Source of the DNA: Saccharothrix coeruleofusca
GTDB lineage: Bacteria; Actinomycetota; Actinomycetes; Mycobacteriales; Pseudonocardiaceae
Length of the DNA: 64,000 nt
Reading direction: 5' to 3'
Assembly: GCF_014648515.1 (NCBI RefSeq)
Contig: NZ_BMRG01000004.1
Location: forward strand, 564,307-628,306
Shown: positions 44,820-53,369 of the stretch, in pieces
Numbering within the stretch: the first letter of the stretch is position 1
Layout of the letters: each line of letters opens with the position of its first letter
Made by a program: the position numbers and the translations under genes
Notes under the pieces: generated by a model
Databases searched by the model: none
The model's input: only the letters and a program-made list of their open reading frames with translations
Told to the model about the DNA's origin: nothing

Positions 44820-46022
44820 CTACCGGCCCAGCGTCCCCAGCGGGTCGTCCAGGACCGGCTGCCAGGCCAGTTCGGCCGCGCCGACCAGGCTGCCGTCCTC
44901 CAACTCGGCGGCCACCAGCGGAACGCTGCCGCTGCGGCCCCACAGGCTCCAGTCGGCCACCACCGCGGGCAGCCGCCTCGGCGCGGCCCGCAGCAACCCG
45001 CCGTGCAGCCCGCCGAGCAGGACGCGGTCCGGGTTGAGCACGTTGACCAGCCCCGCCAGGCCGATGCCCAGCCGGTCCACCACCGCGCTCGTGGCGGCCC
45101 GCACCGCCAAGTCGGCGTTCTCCCGGTCCAGCAGCGCCAGCGCCTGCTCCAGCGGCGACCGGTCGGGGTCGGGCTCCCGGCCCGCCGCCGCCAGCAGCGC
45201 CAACGGGTCGGTCTCCACGTCCAGGCAGCCCCGGCCGCCGCAGTGGCAGGGCCGCCCGCGCGGGTTGACCGTCAGGTGGCCGACCTCCATCGCCAGCCCC
45301 GCCCCACCCCGGTAGAGCCTGCCGTCGACCACCAGCGCGCCGCCGACGCCGCGGTGGCCGGTGGCCACGACCAGCAGGTGCCGGGCACCGCGGCCGGCGC
45401 CGTGACGGTGCTCGGCCAGCGCGGTGAGGTTGATGTCGTTGGCCACCGCGGCCGCTCCCGGCAGGCCCGCGCGGGCGATCTCCGCGGCCATGGTCTCGCG
45501 CACCGGAGCGCCGGTCGGCCACGCCACGTGCAGTGGGTTGAGCGCGGTCCCGTCGGGCTCCGCGACCGCCGACGGGACGGCCAGGCCCGCGCCCGCGCAG
45601 CGGCGCCCGCTGTCGCGCAGCAGCGCCAGTCCCGCCTCCACGGCCGCCCGGATGACCCGGTCCGGTTCGGCGGGTACGACCACCCGGTCCGCCGTCCGGG
45701 CCACCACGCGCCCGCCCAGGCCCACCAGCGCCACCTGGTACCCGTCCACGTGCACCTGCGCGGCCAGCACCACCGGCCCACCGGGGTGCACCGCGATCCG
45801 GTGCGAGGGTCTGCCCGCCCCCTCCGAGGCCCCTGGTCGCGCGTCGACCTCGATCAGCCCCAGCGCCTCCAGCTCCGCCACCACCGCACCCGCCGTGGTG
45901 CGGGTGACGCCGAGTTCCGCGGTCAGCGCGGACCTGGTGCGCACCTGCCCGGTGTGCACCAGCGCCAGCGCGCGGCCGAGCACCGCGTGGCCGCGCTTCC
46001 CCTTCTGCCCGCTACCGGTCAT
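44820..46022 (-). CDS. ROK-family regulator/sugar kinase-like protein with winged HTH
   Basis: 400-aa NagC/XylR-type protein. Winged helix (about residues 15-70; LTAELGVTRTTAGAVVAELE) followed by a ROK domain (about 80-385) with AVANDINLTALAEH and the zinc-binding GRPCHCGGRGCLDVE. The ATP-binding D-x-G-x-T motif at the domain start is degenerate (AQVHVDGYQ), so it is more likely a sugar-sensing repressor than a kinase. Its ATG lies only 17 bases from the divergent MFS gene's GTG, so the two promoters overlap and the MFS gene is the probable target. Confidence 0.85.
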   Translation of the reverse strand: MTGSGQKGKRGHAVLGRALALVHTGQVRTRSALTAELGVTRTTAGAVVAELEALGLIEVDARPGASEGAGRPSHRIAVHPGGPVVLAAQVHVDGYQVALVGLGGRVVARTADRVVVPAEPDRVIRAAVEAGLALLRDSGRRCAGAGLAVPSAVAEPDGTALNPLHVAWPTGAPVRETMAAEIARAGLPGAAAVANDINLTALAEHRHGAGRGARHLLVVATGHRGVGGALVVDGRLYRGGAGLAMEVGHLTVNPRGRPCHCGGRGCLDVETDPLALLAAAGREPDPDRSPLEQALALLDRENADLAVRAATSAVVDRLGIGLAGLVNVLNPDRVLLGGLHGGLLRAAPRRLPAVVADWSLWGRSGSVPLVAAELEDGSLVGAAELAWQPVLDDPLGTLGR

Positions 46023-46027
46023 CGCCC

Positions 46028-46033
46028 TACACT
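46028..46033 (+). promoter_or_regulatory. -10 element (TACACT) of leaderless MFS gene
   Basis: TACACT ends six bases before GTG 46040 with no ribosome site between, the standard actinobacterial leaderless layout. It lies inside the 17-base gap between the two divergent start codons, so RNA polymerases for the ROK and MFS genes must compete. Confidence 0.5.
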
Positions 46034-46039
46034 CGGTTT

Positions 46040-47239
46040 GTGACGCCGATGGACAAATTATCCACGACCACGAAAACGGAGGCTTCCCCGGCCCTGGTGC
46101 GGCTGCGCGTCGCCACCACCGTCTTCTTCGCCCTCGGGGGCTTCGTCTTCGCGGGCTGGGCGGTCCGCATCCCCGCGATCAAGGACCAGGTCGCCGCGAC
46201 GCCGGGCACGCTGGGCCTGGCGCTGTTCGCGATGACCGGCTCCGCGGTGGCCACCATGGCCGTCACCGGCAGGCTCTGCGAGCGCTTCGGCAGCAGGCGG
46301 GTCGCGGTCGTGGCGAGCGCCCTGCTCGCGCTCAGCGCCGTGCCGCCCACGCTCACCCGCTCCGCCCTCGCCCTCGGTCTGGCGCTGCTGCTGTTCGGCG
46401 TCGCCTACGGCGCGATCGACGTGGCCATCAACAGCGTGGCGGTCGACCTGGTGGCCGCGCTGCGCAGGCCGGTCATGCCCAGCCTGCACGCCGCGAACAG
46501 CCTCGGCAGCCTGGCGGGCGCTGGGCTGGGCGGCGTGCTGGCCGGGCACCTGTCCCCCACCGGGCACATGCTGCTGATGGTGCCGGTGGTGCTGGCCGCC
46601 ACCGCGGTGGGCGGGTGGTTCCTGCTGACCCGACCGCTGCCCGCCGCGCACCACGAGCAGGCCCCGGTCGACCGGCCCCGCCGCCTGCTGCCGCGCGCGG
46701 GCACGGCCCTGCCGCTGTTCGCGCTGATCGCCCTGTGCGCCGCGTACAGCCAGGGCGCGCTGGACAACTGGGTGCCGCTGCACATCACCGACGACCTGGG
46801 TGGCGGCCAAGGCGTCGCGGCGGCGGGCTACGCGATCGTGCAGGGCACGATGACCATCGGCAGGCTCTCCGGCGTGGCGCTGCTGGAACGCCTCGGCCAG
46901 ACCAGGGTGGTGGTCGTCGGCGGCGCCGTGGCGTCGGCGGGCGCCCTGGTGGCCGCGCTGGCGCCGGACCTGGGGGTGGTGTTGGTGGCGCTCGCCGCGA
47001 CCGGCCTCGGCCTGGCCAACATCTTCCCGGTGGCCATCGCGCGGGCGGGCGCTCTTGGCGGGCCCAACGGGGTCGCCTTCGCCTCCACCCTCGGCTACGG
47101 GGGCATCCTGCTGGCACCTCCGACAATCGGTTTCCTGGCGAACGGCTTCGGTCTTCCGCTGGCCTTCACGCTCATCGCCGTGATGGTCGGCGCCGCGACC
47201 GTGACCGGCTACGCGGTGCGGAATTCCGCAGCGCGCTGA
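46040..47239 (+). CDS. MFS transporter, YbjJ-like
   Basis: 399-aa protein with 12 predicted helices. The early FALGGFVFAGWAVRIPAIKD, the motif GVAYGAIDVAINSVAV and MPSLHAANSLGSLAGAG match the YbjJ-like branch of the major facilitator superfamily, whose substrates are poorly known. Same branch as the cluster transporter at 53370-54530. GTG 46040 fits a leaderless start; ATG 46049 is in frame. Probably repressed by the divergent ROK protein, implying a sugar-like substrate. Confidence 0.85.
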   Translation: MTPMDKLSTTTKTEASPALVRLRVATTVFFALGGFVFAGWAVRIPAIKDQVAATPGTLGLALFAMTGSAVATMAVTGRLCERFGSRRVAVVASALLALSAVPPTLTRSALALGLALLLFGVAYGAIDVAINSVAVDLVAALRRPVMPSLHAANSLGSLAGAGLGGVLAGHLSPTGHMLLMVPVVLAATAVGGWFLLTRPLPAAHHEQAPVDRPRRLLPRAGTALPLFALIALCAAYSQGALDNWVPLHITDDLGGGQGVAAAGYAIVQGTMTIGRLSGVALLERLGQTRVVVVGGAVASAGALVAALAPDLGVVLVALAATGLGLANIFPVAIARAGALGGPNGVAFASTLGYGGILLAPPTIGFLANGFGLPLAFTLIAVMVGAATVTGYAVRNSAAR

Positions 47240-47263
47240 ACGCACTTCGCCGCACGGCCTGCG

Positions 47264-48025
47264 CTACCGCCCGTGCGGGTCGGCCGCGTTGAGCGTGGCC
47301 ACGACCTGGTCGTAGTCGCCGCGGGCCTCGCCGTAGCGCAGGAACTTCACGTTCTCCACCTGGATCTCCTTGGCGTCCGGCTGCGCTTCGAAGAGCGAGA
47401 TCACCTCGTCGGCGAACTCGTCGAGCGGCATGGCGAACTCGCTGTCCTGCTGGCCGGGCAGCAGCGCGGTGCGCACCGAGGGCGGCTCCAGCTCGATGAC
47501 CTGCACCGACGTGTCCGCCAGCTGCAGCCGCAGCGACTCGCTGAGCATGTGGATGGCCGCCTTGCTCGCGTTGTAGCTCGGCGTGGCCTTCAACGGCGCG
47601 AACGCCAGGCCCGAGGACACGGTCACGATGGTGGCCCGCGGGCGCGTCCGCAGGTGCTCGACGAACGCGGCCACCAACCGGATGGGGCCGAGCAGGTTCG
47701 TGGTCACGACCTCCTCGGCGGATGCCAGGAAGCCGTCGGCGTGGTGCCAGTCCTCGACGCGCATGATGCCCGCCATCGCGATGACCACGTTGAGGTCGGG
47801 GTGCGCCCGCAGCACCTCGGCGGCCGCGGCGCGGATGCTCTCCGCGTCGGCGGTGTCGATGGACACGGTGTCGAACCCGTGCTCGGCGGCGAGCCGCCGG
47901 AGCAGTTCGGTGCGGCGGCCGCCGATGATGACGGTGTTGCCCCTGGCCCGCAGCCGCTGGGCGAGCGCGAGGCCGATGCCGCTGGTGGCGCCGGGGATGA
48001 AGATGGTGTTTCCGCTGATGTCCAT
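47264..48025 (-). CDS. Short-chain dehydrogenase/reductase (DltE-like)
   Basis: 253-aa NAD(P)-binding oxidoreductase: cofactor loop PGATSGIGLALAQRL (first residue P-G instead of T-G), NVVIAMAGIM, TIVTVSSGLAF with the catalytic Ser, and SYNASKAAIHML with Tyr and Lys. Substrate unknown. ATG 48025 (or GTG 48031 two codons upstream) has no ribosome site. It is divergent from an MmyB-like XRE regulator 100 bases away; such SDR/XRE pairs are common and the regulator probably controls the SDR. Confidence 0.88.
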   Translation of the reverse strand: MDISGNTIFIPGATSGIGLALAQRLRARGNTVIIGGRRTELLRRLAAEHGFDTVSIDTADAESIRAAAAEVLRAHPDLNVVIAMAGIMRVEDWHHADGFLASAEEVVTTNLLGPIRLVAAFVEHLRTRPRATIVTVSSGLAFAPLKATPSYNASKAAIHMLSESLRLQLADTSVQVIELEPPSVRTALLPGQQDSEFAMPLDEFADEVISLFEAQPDAKEIQVENVKFLRYGEARGDYDQVVATLNAADPHGR

Positions 48026-48124
48026 GCTCACAGCGTGGGCTCGCGGCGGGACCGGCGGGAGAGAGCGCTCATCGGGGGATCGGCGATCCCTGGTTCGCAC
48101 GGCTCGGACCGGGATACTGGGGGC

Positions 48125-48970
48125 GTGGATCGCGTGGAGCTGGCGGCGTTCCTGCGCAGCCGCCGGGAGCAGTTGCGCCCAGAGGACGTGGGGCTGCCCG
48201 CCGGGGCGCGCCGACGCGCGAGCGGCCTGCGCCGGGAGGAGGTCGCGGCGCTGGCGGCGATGTCGACCGACTACTACACGCGGCTGGAGCAGCAGCGCGG
48301 CCCGCAGCCCAGCGAGCAGATGCTGGCCGCGCTGGCCCGCGCCCTGCGCCTGACCGACGCCGAGCGCGACTACCTGTTCCGGGTCGCGGGCCGCAACGCT
48401 CCCGCCGCCGTGGTCGCGGCGACGCACGTGGCGCCCGCGCTGCACCGCGTGCTCGACCGGCTGTCGGACACACCCGCGCTGATCCTGTCCAACCTGGGCG
48501 AGGTGCTGGTGCAGAACCGCATGGCGGAAGCCCTCTACGGCGACCGGTCCCACCTCACCGGCTGGGCGCGCAGCGACATCTACCGCTGGTTCACCGACCC
48601 GGCCGAGCGCCTGATCTACCCCGAGGGCGACCGCGACCGGCAGAGCCGCGCCATGGTGGCCAACCTCCGCGCCGCCCACGGTTCGATGGGCCCTCGGTCC
48701 CGCGCGGGCGAGCTGGTGCGGCTGCTGCGCGGGGCCAGCCCGGAGTTCGCGCGGCTGTGGGAACGCCACGAGGTCGCCAAGCGCTTCGAGGACCACAAGG
48801 TCCTCGTGCACCCCCAGCTGGGGGAGATCGAGGTGGACTGCCAGGTGCTGTTCACCGAGGACCAGGCGCAGATGCTGCTCGTGCTCACGGCCGCGCCCCG
48901 CACGGAGGCGGCCGAGAAGCTGCAACTGCTCGGCGTGCTGGGTCACCAGCGGTTCGACACCGTCCGGTAG
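48125..48970 (+). CDS. XRE-family regulator with MmyB-like ligand domain
   Basis: 281-aa protein. HTH (about residues 5-80; SGLRREEVAALAAMSTDYYT, RLEQQRGPQPSEQMLAALAR) and a PAS-like MmyB C-terminal domain (ILSNLGEVLVQNRMAEALYG, WFTDPAERLIYP, HPQLGEIEVDCQVL). Related regulators bind fatty-acid-like ligands and control neighbouring redox genes. GTG 48125 comes six bases after GATACT, consistent with a leaderless transcript. Its stop is seven bases from the convergent nucleotidyltransferase gene, the left edge of the cyclitol cluster; whether it regulates the cluster is unknown. Confidence 0.9.
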   Translation: MDRVELAAFLRSRREQLRPEDVGLPAGARRRASGLRREEVAALAAMSTDYYTRLEQQRGPQPSEQMLAALARALRLTDAERDYLFRVAGRNAPAAVVAATHVAPALHRVLDRLSDTPALILSNLGEVLVQNRMAEALYGDRSHLTGWARSDIYRWFTDPAERLIYPEGDRDRQSRAMVANLRAAHGSMGPRSRAGELVRLLRGASPEFARLWERHEVAKRFEDHKVLVHPQLGEIEVDCQVLFTEDQAQMLLVLTAAPRTEAAEKLQLLGVLGHQRFDTVR

Positions 48971-48976
48971 GGCCCC

Positions 48977-50068
48977 TCACCGGCTCGGCTCCAGCTCGGC
49001 CAAGCCGGTGCGCGCGACGGCCAGCCGCTCCCCGGCCCCCACCACGGTCTCCCGCGCCACCACGCCGGCCACGACCACCGCGCCCGGCAGCACCACCGAC
49101 CGCTCCACCACCGCTCCCGGTTCCACCACCGCGCCGGGGAACACCACGCTGGAGCGCACCCGCGCCCCGCGCGGCAGCTCGCCCACCACCAGGCTGTCGC
49201 TGTCCGCGTCGTACCGCGGCGACCGCCCCGCCAACGTCGTGGGCAAGGCGTTCAGCGGCAGCGGGTGCGGTCGCCGCAACAGCTTCAGCTGCTCGGCGTG
49301 GTACCGCTCCACGGTCCCGATGTCGGCCCAGTAGCCGCTGATCGGGTAGGCCAGCACCCGCCGCCCGGAGGAGATCATGAACGGCAGCACGTCCCGGCTG
49401 ATGTCGTGCTGCCAGCCGTCCTCGCCCAGCGCGGCCAACTCGTCCAGCACCCGCCGCAGCACCTGCGCCCGGAACAAGCAGAAAGCGGTGAACACCAGGT
49501 CCGACGTCGGTTCGGCGGGCTTCTCCACCAACCGCCGCACCACCAGGTCGTCGTCGACCTCGACCATGCCGAACAGCCGCACGTACCGCCGCTCGATGCG
49601 CTGCACGCCGATCGTGACGTCCGCGCCGCTGGCCCGGTGCGCGGCGACCATCGGCCCGTAGTCGAAGGAGTAGACGTGATCGGCGTGCTGCACCAGCACG
49701 TCCCTCGCGCCGGGCGCGAACACGTACTCGGCGTTGGCCAGCAGCGCGTCCGCCGTGCCGCGCTCGGGTGGCCGCTCGGGCAGCGGGCCGGGGTCGCCGG
49801 AGCGGATCAGCTCGTCGTGCGGTCCGAAGTGGACTTTGACGCGCGGCCCGTCCCAGTGCCGCGCGAGGTGGTCGATCAGGTCGCGCTCGCGGTGCAGGGA
49901 CATCAGCACCACCTCGGGGATGCCCGAGCGAGCCGCGTTGTCGACGCTGAAGTCCACCAGGCGGCACGAGGCCGCGTAGGGCACCAGCGGTTTGCAGGTG
50001 TCGTCGGTCAGCCTGCCCATGCGCTCGCCGAGGCCCCCGGCGAGCAGGGCGGCCCTCACGTCGTCCAC
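48977..50068 (-). CDS. GlgC-like nucleotidyltransferase (cyclitol-1-phosphate NDP-activation, ValB-like role)
   Basis: 363-aa enzyme of the glucose-1-phosphate adenylyltransferase family: AALLAGGLGERMGRLTDDTC with the nucleotide-binding G-G-x-G-x-R-x-x-x-L-T, CKPLVPY, SGYWADIGTVERYH, and a C-terminal left-handed beta-helix of hexapeptides (VVFPGAVVEPGAVVERSVVL). In validamycin-type pathways the ValB homologue attaches a nucleotide to valienol-1-phosphate; this gene fills that slot, last in the left arm. Four bases separate it from the upstream kinase-epimerase stop. GTG 50068 with GGGAGGA 12 bases upstream; GTG 50059 is the alternative. Could also be a glycogen-type enzyme, but context argues otherwise. 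Confidence 0.8.
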   Translation of the reverse strand: MDDVRAALLAGGLGERMGRLTDDTCKPLVPYAASCRLVDFSVDNAARSGIPEVVLMSLHRERDLIDHLARHWDGPRVKVHFGPHDELIRSGDPGPLPERPPERGTADALLANAEYVFAPGARDVLVQHADHVYSFDYGPMVAAHRASGADVTIGVQRIERRYVRLFGMVEVDDDLVVRRLVEKPAEPTSDLVFTAFCLFRAQVLRRVLDELAALGEDGWQHDISRDVLPFMISSGRRVLAYPISGYWADIGTVERYHAEQLKLLRRPHPLPLNALPTTLAGRSPRYDADSDSLVVGELPRGARVRSSVVFPGAVVEPGAVVERSVVLPGAVVVAGVVARETVVGAGERLAVARTGLAELEPSR

Positions 50069-50072
50069 GGCG

Positions 50073-52109
50073 TCACCACGTCCTCCCCTGCGGTTGGCTG
50101 TCGGGCAGCAGCGCGCGCAGCAGCCGCACCGAGTTGGCCACGCTCTGCCGCCGGGGCAGCAGGGCGTCCTCGTGCTCGACGTAGAGCACGCCGGTGAAGC
50201 CCTCGTCCAGCAGCGCGGCCACCAGCGCGGGCCACGGCAGGTCGCCGCTGCCCAGCGCGCGGAACCGGATCGCGGGCCCCGGTCCGTAGCGGGACCAGCC
50301 CGCCCCGGTCGGCAGGCCGGGGCCGGTCCAGCGCTGGAGGTCCTTGGCGTGCGCGGCGCCCAGGTCGAGGCCCCAGCCGCGCACGCACCCCAGCGGGTCG
50401 TGCCCGGTGGCGGCGATGTTGGCGACGTCCAGGCACACCCGCACCGACGCGCGGTGGTCCGCGACCGCGTCGAGCAGGGCGCGCGTGCTCGGCGGGTCGT
50501 GGGCGACCTGCTTGGGGTGCGGCTCCACGAGCAGCTCCACGCCGTGCTCGGCGGCCAGGTCGAGCACCGGCTCGGCCGCCTCGCGCCAGGCGGCGACGTT
50601 GTCGTCCCAGCCGACCTCGCTGTGCCACCAGGACAGCCAGCGCGCCAGGTCTGGCACGCCGAGCATCAGCCGGACCTGCGCGGCGCCGAGGTCGGCGGCG
50701 ATCCGCACGGCGTTCAGGGCGTGCCGCAGCGCGTGCGCCCGCTTCTGGTCCGGACTGCCGCGCAGCACGGGATCGGTGTGCGGACCGTGCGGGCCGAGCA
50801 GGAGCTGGGTGTCGCGGCTGTTGCTGACGCAGGTGACGGCGACCGGGCGCAGCGCGGCCCGCAGCTGCGCCCGGTAGTCCGCGTCCCGCGCCCAGCGGTC
50901 GGCGTCGACCAGCCCGGAGGTGCTGTCGGTGGGCAGGTCCACGGCGTCCACACGGGCCTCGACGGCGGCGGCGACCGCGGCGTCCAGGCCCGCGCCGCCC
51001 CACGCGGCCAGGCACAGCCCCACCGCCACCGGAGCGGTGCTCGCCGGTCCGGCGGCCCTCGGCTCCGGCAGCACCGCCGCCCGCGCGTCGCCGTTCCCGG
51101 TCGCGGGCGGCTCCGGCGCGGGGACCGCCCGTTCGGGAGCGGTCGGGCCGGGAGCGGCCCGGTCCGGGGTGAGGTCCAGCAGCCAGGCGCAGGCGCCGTC
51201 GAGACCGGGCGGCAGGACGATGTCGCCGTCGCGGACGCAGGCGGTCAGCGCCGCCAGCACCGCTTCGTCCGGGTCCGGCACCGGCACCAGCCCGCTCACC
51301 GGCAGCGCGGCGCGCAGCGCCCAGTCCAGCTCGGTGAGCAGCTCGGGGTTGCCCCGCAGCACCCCGCCGCCCGCCGCGACCAGGTACTCGTCCTCCAGCC
51401 CCGCCGACCGCGCCGCCGCGGCGACGCCGACGACCAGCTCGTCCACCGCGCGCGCCACGATCGACGCGGCCACCTCGTCGCCCTCCAGCCACGCCCGGCA
51501 CACCACCGGGGCCAGCGCCGCGACATCGGCCTTGGGGAACGCCCGTGCCGCGAGGTCGCGGGCCAGCAGCGCGGGTGTCGGCCGGAACGCCTCCGCCAGC
51601 GCGGTCCCCGGTCCCCGGCCGTCCCGCGCGCGCACCGCCGCGCGCAGCCCCGCGAGGCCGATGTCGAACGCGCTGCCCTCGTCGCTGCCCAGGTACTCGC
51701 AGCCGCCCACCCGCGTGGGCGCGTCCGCCCCGTTGCGGGCCAGGAAGCCCGACCCGGTCCCGCACACGACCACCGCGCCTCGGCCCGCCAGCGGCGGCGC
51801 CACCAGCCAGGGCAGCGCGTCGTTGGACACCACCGCCCGGCCGCGCAGCCCCGCGTCCGCGGCCAGCGCGCGCAACCGGTCCAGCTCGCGCTCGGGGTCC
51901 ACCGGGTCGAGCGTGGCCGTGGCGATCCAGCCCAACCCGGCCCCGCCGGGCAGCCGCGCGGCCAGATCGGCGAACAGCGACCGCAGCGCGCCCTCCGCCC
52001 GCTGGGCGCCCACCGAGGCCGGGTTGACCGACCCGCGGCGCGACCTGCCGCCCGGTCCGGTGGCGGTGGTGGTGCTGCCCCCGGCGTCCACCGCCCACAG
52101 CGTGCTCAC
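50073..52109 (-). CDS. Fused cyclitol kinase (BadF/GlcNAc-kinase type) and xylose-isomerase-like TIM-barrel epimerase
   Basis: 678-aa two-domain enzyme. Residues 1-300: ASKHA kinase, with phosphate-1 loop WAVDAGGSTTTATG, VVVCGTGSGFLARN (phosphate 2) and YLVAAGGGVLRGNPELL (adenosine motif). Residues 303-352: Pro/Ala-rich linker. Residues 353-665: AP-endonuclease/xylose-isomerase-like TIM barrel (LLVEPHPKQ, VCLDVANIAATGHD, GAAHAKDLQRW, GVLYVEHED: metal-binding Glu, Asp, His, Glu). Such barrels epimerise or isomerise sugars and cyclitols. Together they would epimerise the cyclase product and phosphorylate it at C1. GTG 52109 overlaps the cyclase stop as GTGA. Usually these are separate proteins. 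Confidence 0.85.
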   Translation of the reverse strand: MSTLWAVDAGGSTTTATGPGGRSRRGSVNPASVGAQRAEGALRSLFADLAARLPGGAGLGWIATATLDPVDPERELDRLRALAADAGLRGRAVVSNDALPWLVAPPLAGRGAVVVCGTGSGFLARNGADAPTRVGGCEYLGSDEGSAFDIGLAGLRAAVRARDGRGPGTALAEAFRPTPALLARDLAARAFPKADVAALAPVVCRAWLEGDEVAASIVARAVDELVVGVAAAARSAGLEDEYLVAAGGGVLRGNPELLTELDWALRAALPVSGLVPVPDPDEAVLAALTACVRDGDIVLPPGLDGACAWLLDLTPDRAAPGPTAPERAVPAPEPPATGNGDARAAVLPEPRAAGPASTAPVAVGLCLAAWGGAGLDAAVAAAVEARVDAVDLPTDSTSGLVDADRWARDADYRAQLRAALRPVAVTCVSNSRDTQLLLGPHGPHTDPVLRGSPDQKRAHALRHALNAVRIAADLGAAQVRLMLGVPDLARWLSWWHSEVGWDDNVAAWREAAEPVLDLAAEHGVELLVEPHPKQVAHDPPSTRALLDAVADHRASVRVCLDVANIAATGHDPLGCVRGWGLDLGAAHAKDLQRWTGPGLPTGAGWSRYGPGPAIRFRALGSGDLPWPALVAALLDEGFTGVLYVEHEDALLPRRQSVANSVRLLRALLPDSQPQGRTW

Positions 52110-53263
52110 GGCGTGGCCGCCCGGTCGCGCACCAGCGCCCGGCGCACCTCGTCCTCGGTGACGTCCTCGGCGATGATCGTGGTGCCCAGCTCGACCGGCA
52201 GCACGAAGCGCAGGCTGCCGTCGCGGATCTGCCGGATCTTGCCCATCGCCGCCAGCACGTCGTCCACGGCGGGCTGCTGGGCCAGCTCGTGCAGCGCCAC
52301 GGGCAGGCGCAGCCGCCGGATCAGCCCGATGACCCGGTCGGCCACCTCGGGCACGATCAGCCCGCGTCCGCGAGCCACGTCCACCGCCACCGCCATGCCG
52401 AACGCGACGGCCTCGCCGTGCAGCACGGGGCCGTAGCCGGTGACGGTCTCGACGGCGTGACCGGTGGTGTGCCCGAAGTTCAGCGGCCTGCGCAGGTCCA
52501 CCTCGTAGGGGTCGCGGCCGACCAGCTGGGTCTTGATCGCGCCCGCCGCGTGCACCAGCACGTCGATGGCCGGGGAGGCGCAGGCGAGCAGCTCGTCCGC
52601 GCAGCGCTCGATGAAGTCGAACAGCGGCGGGGAGGCGATCACCGCCTTCTTGACCACCTCGGCCAGCCCGGAGCGGACCTGGCGCTCGTCCAGCGTGCGC
52701 AGGTGCGCCAAGCAGGAGATCACCGCCCTGGGCTGGTAGAAGGCGCCGACGAGGTTCTTGGCCTCGCTGTGGTCCACCGCCACCTTGCCGCCGATGCCCG
52801 CGTCGACCTGGGCCAGCAGCGTGGTCGGCACGTTCACGTACGGCACGCCGCGCATGTAGGCGCTGGCGACGAAGCCGACGGTGTCGACCACCACGCCGCC
52901 GCCCAGCGCCACCACCACGTCGCGGCGGGCGAAGTCGAGCTCGGCCAGCCAGTCGATCAGCTCGAAGGCGGTGGTCAGCGACTTGCTCTTCTCACCCGCC
53001 TGCACGGTGGTCGTGCCCAGCAGCAGGCCGCGCTCGGCCAAGGCGGTGGTGAAGCGCTCCGCGTGCAGGTCGGCCACCACGTGGTCGGTGACCACCGCGG
53101 CGCGGTGGCCGTCGAGTTCGTCCAGCAGCGCCGCCACGGCGCTGTCGACATCGGGCACCACGCGGATGTCGTAGGAGTCGTCCCTGGTGACGTCGACGCG
53201 CACCGGGCCCAGACTGGTCGGCAGAGGGATGTGGTCGCGGATCTGGTAGCCGTGACGGTCCAT
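52106..53263 (-). CDS. Sedoheptulose 7-phosphate cyclase-like enzyme (2-epi-valiolone or 2-epi-5-epi-valiolone synthase)
   Basis: 385-aa NAD+/metal-dependent sugar-phosphate cyclase of the dehydroquinate-synthase superfamily, first gene of the left arm. Zinc ligands fit: Glu in RSGLAEVVKKAV, His in PLNFGHTTGHAVE and His in VLHGEAVAFG. The NAD loop GGGVVVDTVGFVASAYMRG has V-D-x-V-G as in C7-cyclitol cyclases, not the G-D-x-A-G of AroB, and DAGIGGK replaces AroB-type D-S-S-V-G-G-K-T. The substrate is therefore predicted to be sedoheptulose 7-phosphate. A 2-epi-valiolone synthase from Actinosynnema with a VldE neighbour has been described, so that product is favoured, unproven. ATG after GAGAGGAG. 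Confidence 0.85.
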   Translation of the reverse strand: MDRHGYQIRDHIPLPTSLGPVRVDVTRDDSYDIRVVPDVDSAVAALLDELDGHRAAVVTDHVVADLHAERFTTALAERGLLLGTTTVQAGEKSKSLTTAFELIDWLAELDFARRDVVVALGGGVVVDTVGFVASAYMRGVPYVNVPTTLLAQVDAGIGGKVAVDHSEAKNLVGAFYQPRAVISCLAHLRTLDERQVRSGLAEVVKKAVIASPPLFDFIERCADELLACASPAIDVLVHAAGAIKTQLVGRDPYEVDLRRPLNFGHTTGHAVETVTGYGPVLHGEAVAFGMAVAVDVARGRGLIVPEVADRVIGLIRRLRLPVALHELAQQPAVDDVLAAMGKIRQIRDGSLRFVLPVELGTTIIAEDVTEDEVRRALVRDRAATP

Positions 53264-53337
53264 CGTTCTCCTCTCGGGGATCACCCGAAAAGGGCACGTG
53301 TTGTGTTTCCACCCGTACCAGAATAACTTAGAGTAGA

Positions 53338-53356
53338 CACCTATGCACTTTAGGTG
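53338..53356. promoter_or_regulatory. Inverted repeat in the divergent promoter of the cyclitol cluster
   Basis: CACCTA (53338-53343), 7-base spacer, TAGGTG (53351-53356) in an A+T-richer 106-base region between the cyclase and MFS genes, the only divergent promoter of the cluster. A regulator bound here could control both arms. AGGAGG of the MFS gene follows five bases after the right arm. Confidence 0.5.
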
Positions 53357-53369
53357 ACAGGAGGTATCC

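Noticed and set aside
52106-53263. Cyclase considered as the housekeeping dehydroquinate synthase AroB
   Set aside because: NAD-loop and D-A-G-I-G motifs differ from AroB, no aro genes are adjacent, and it is coupled to a kinase-epimerase in a VldE cluster.
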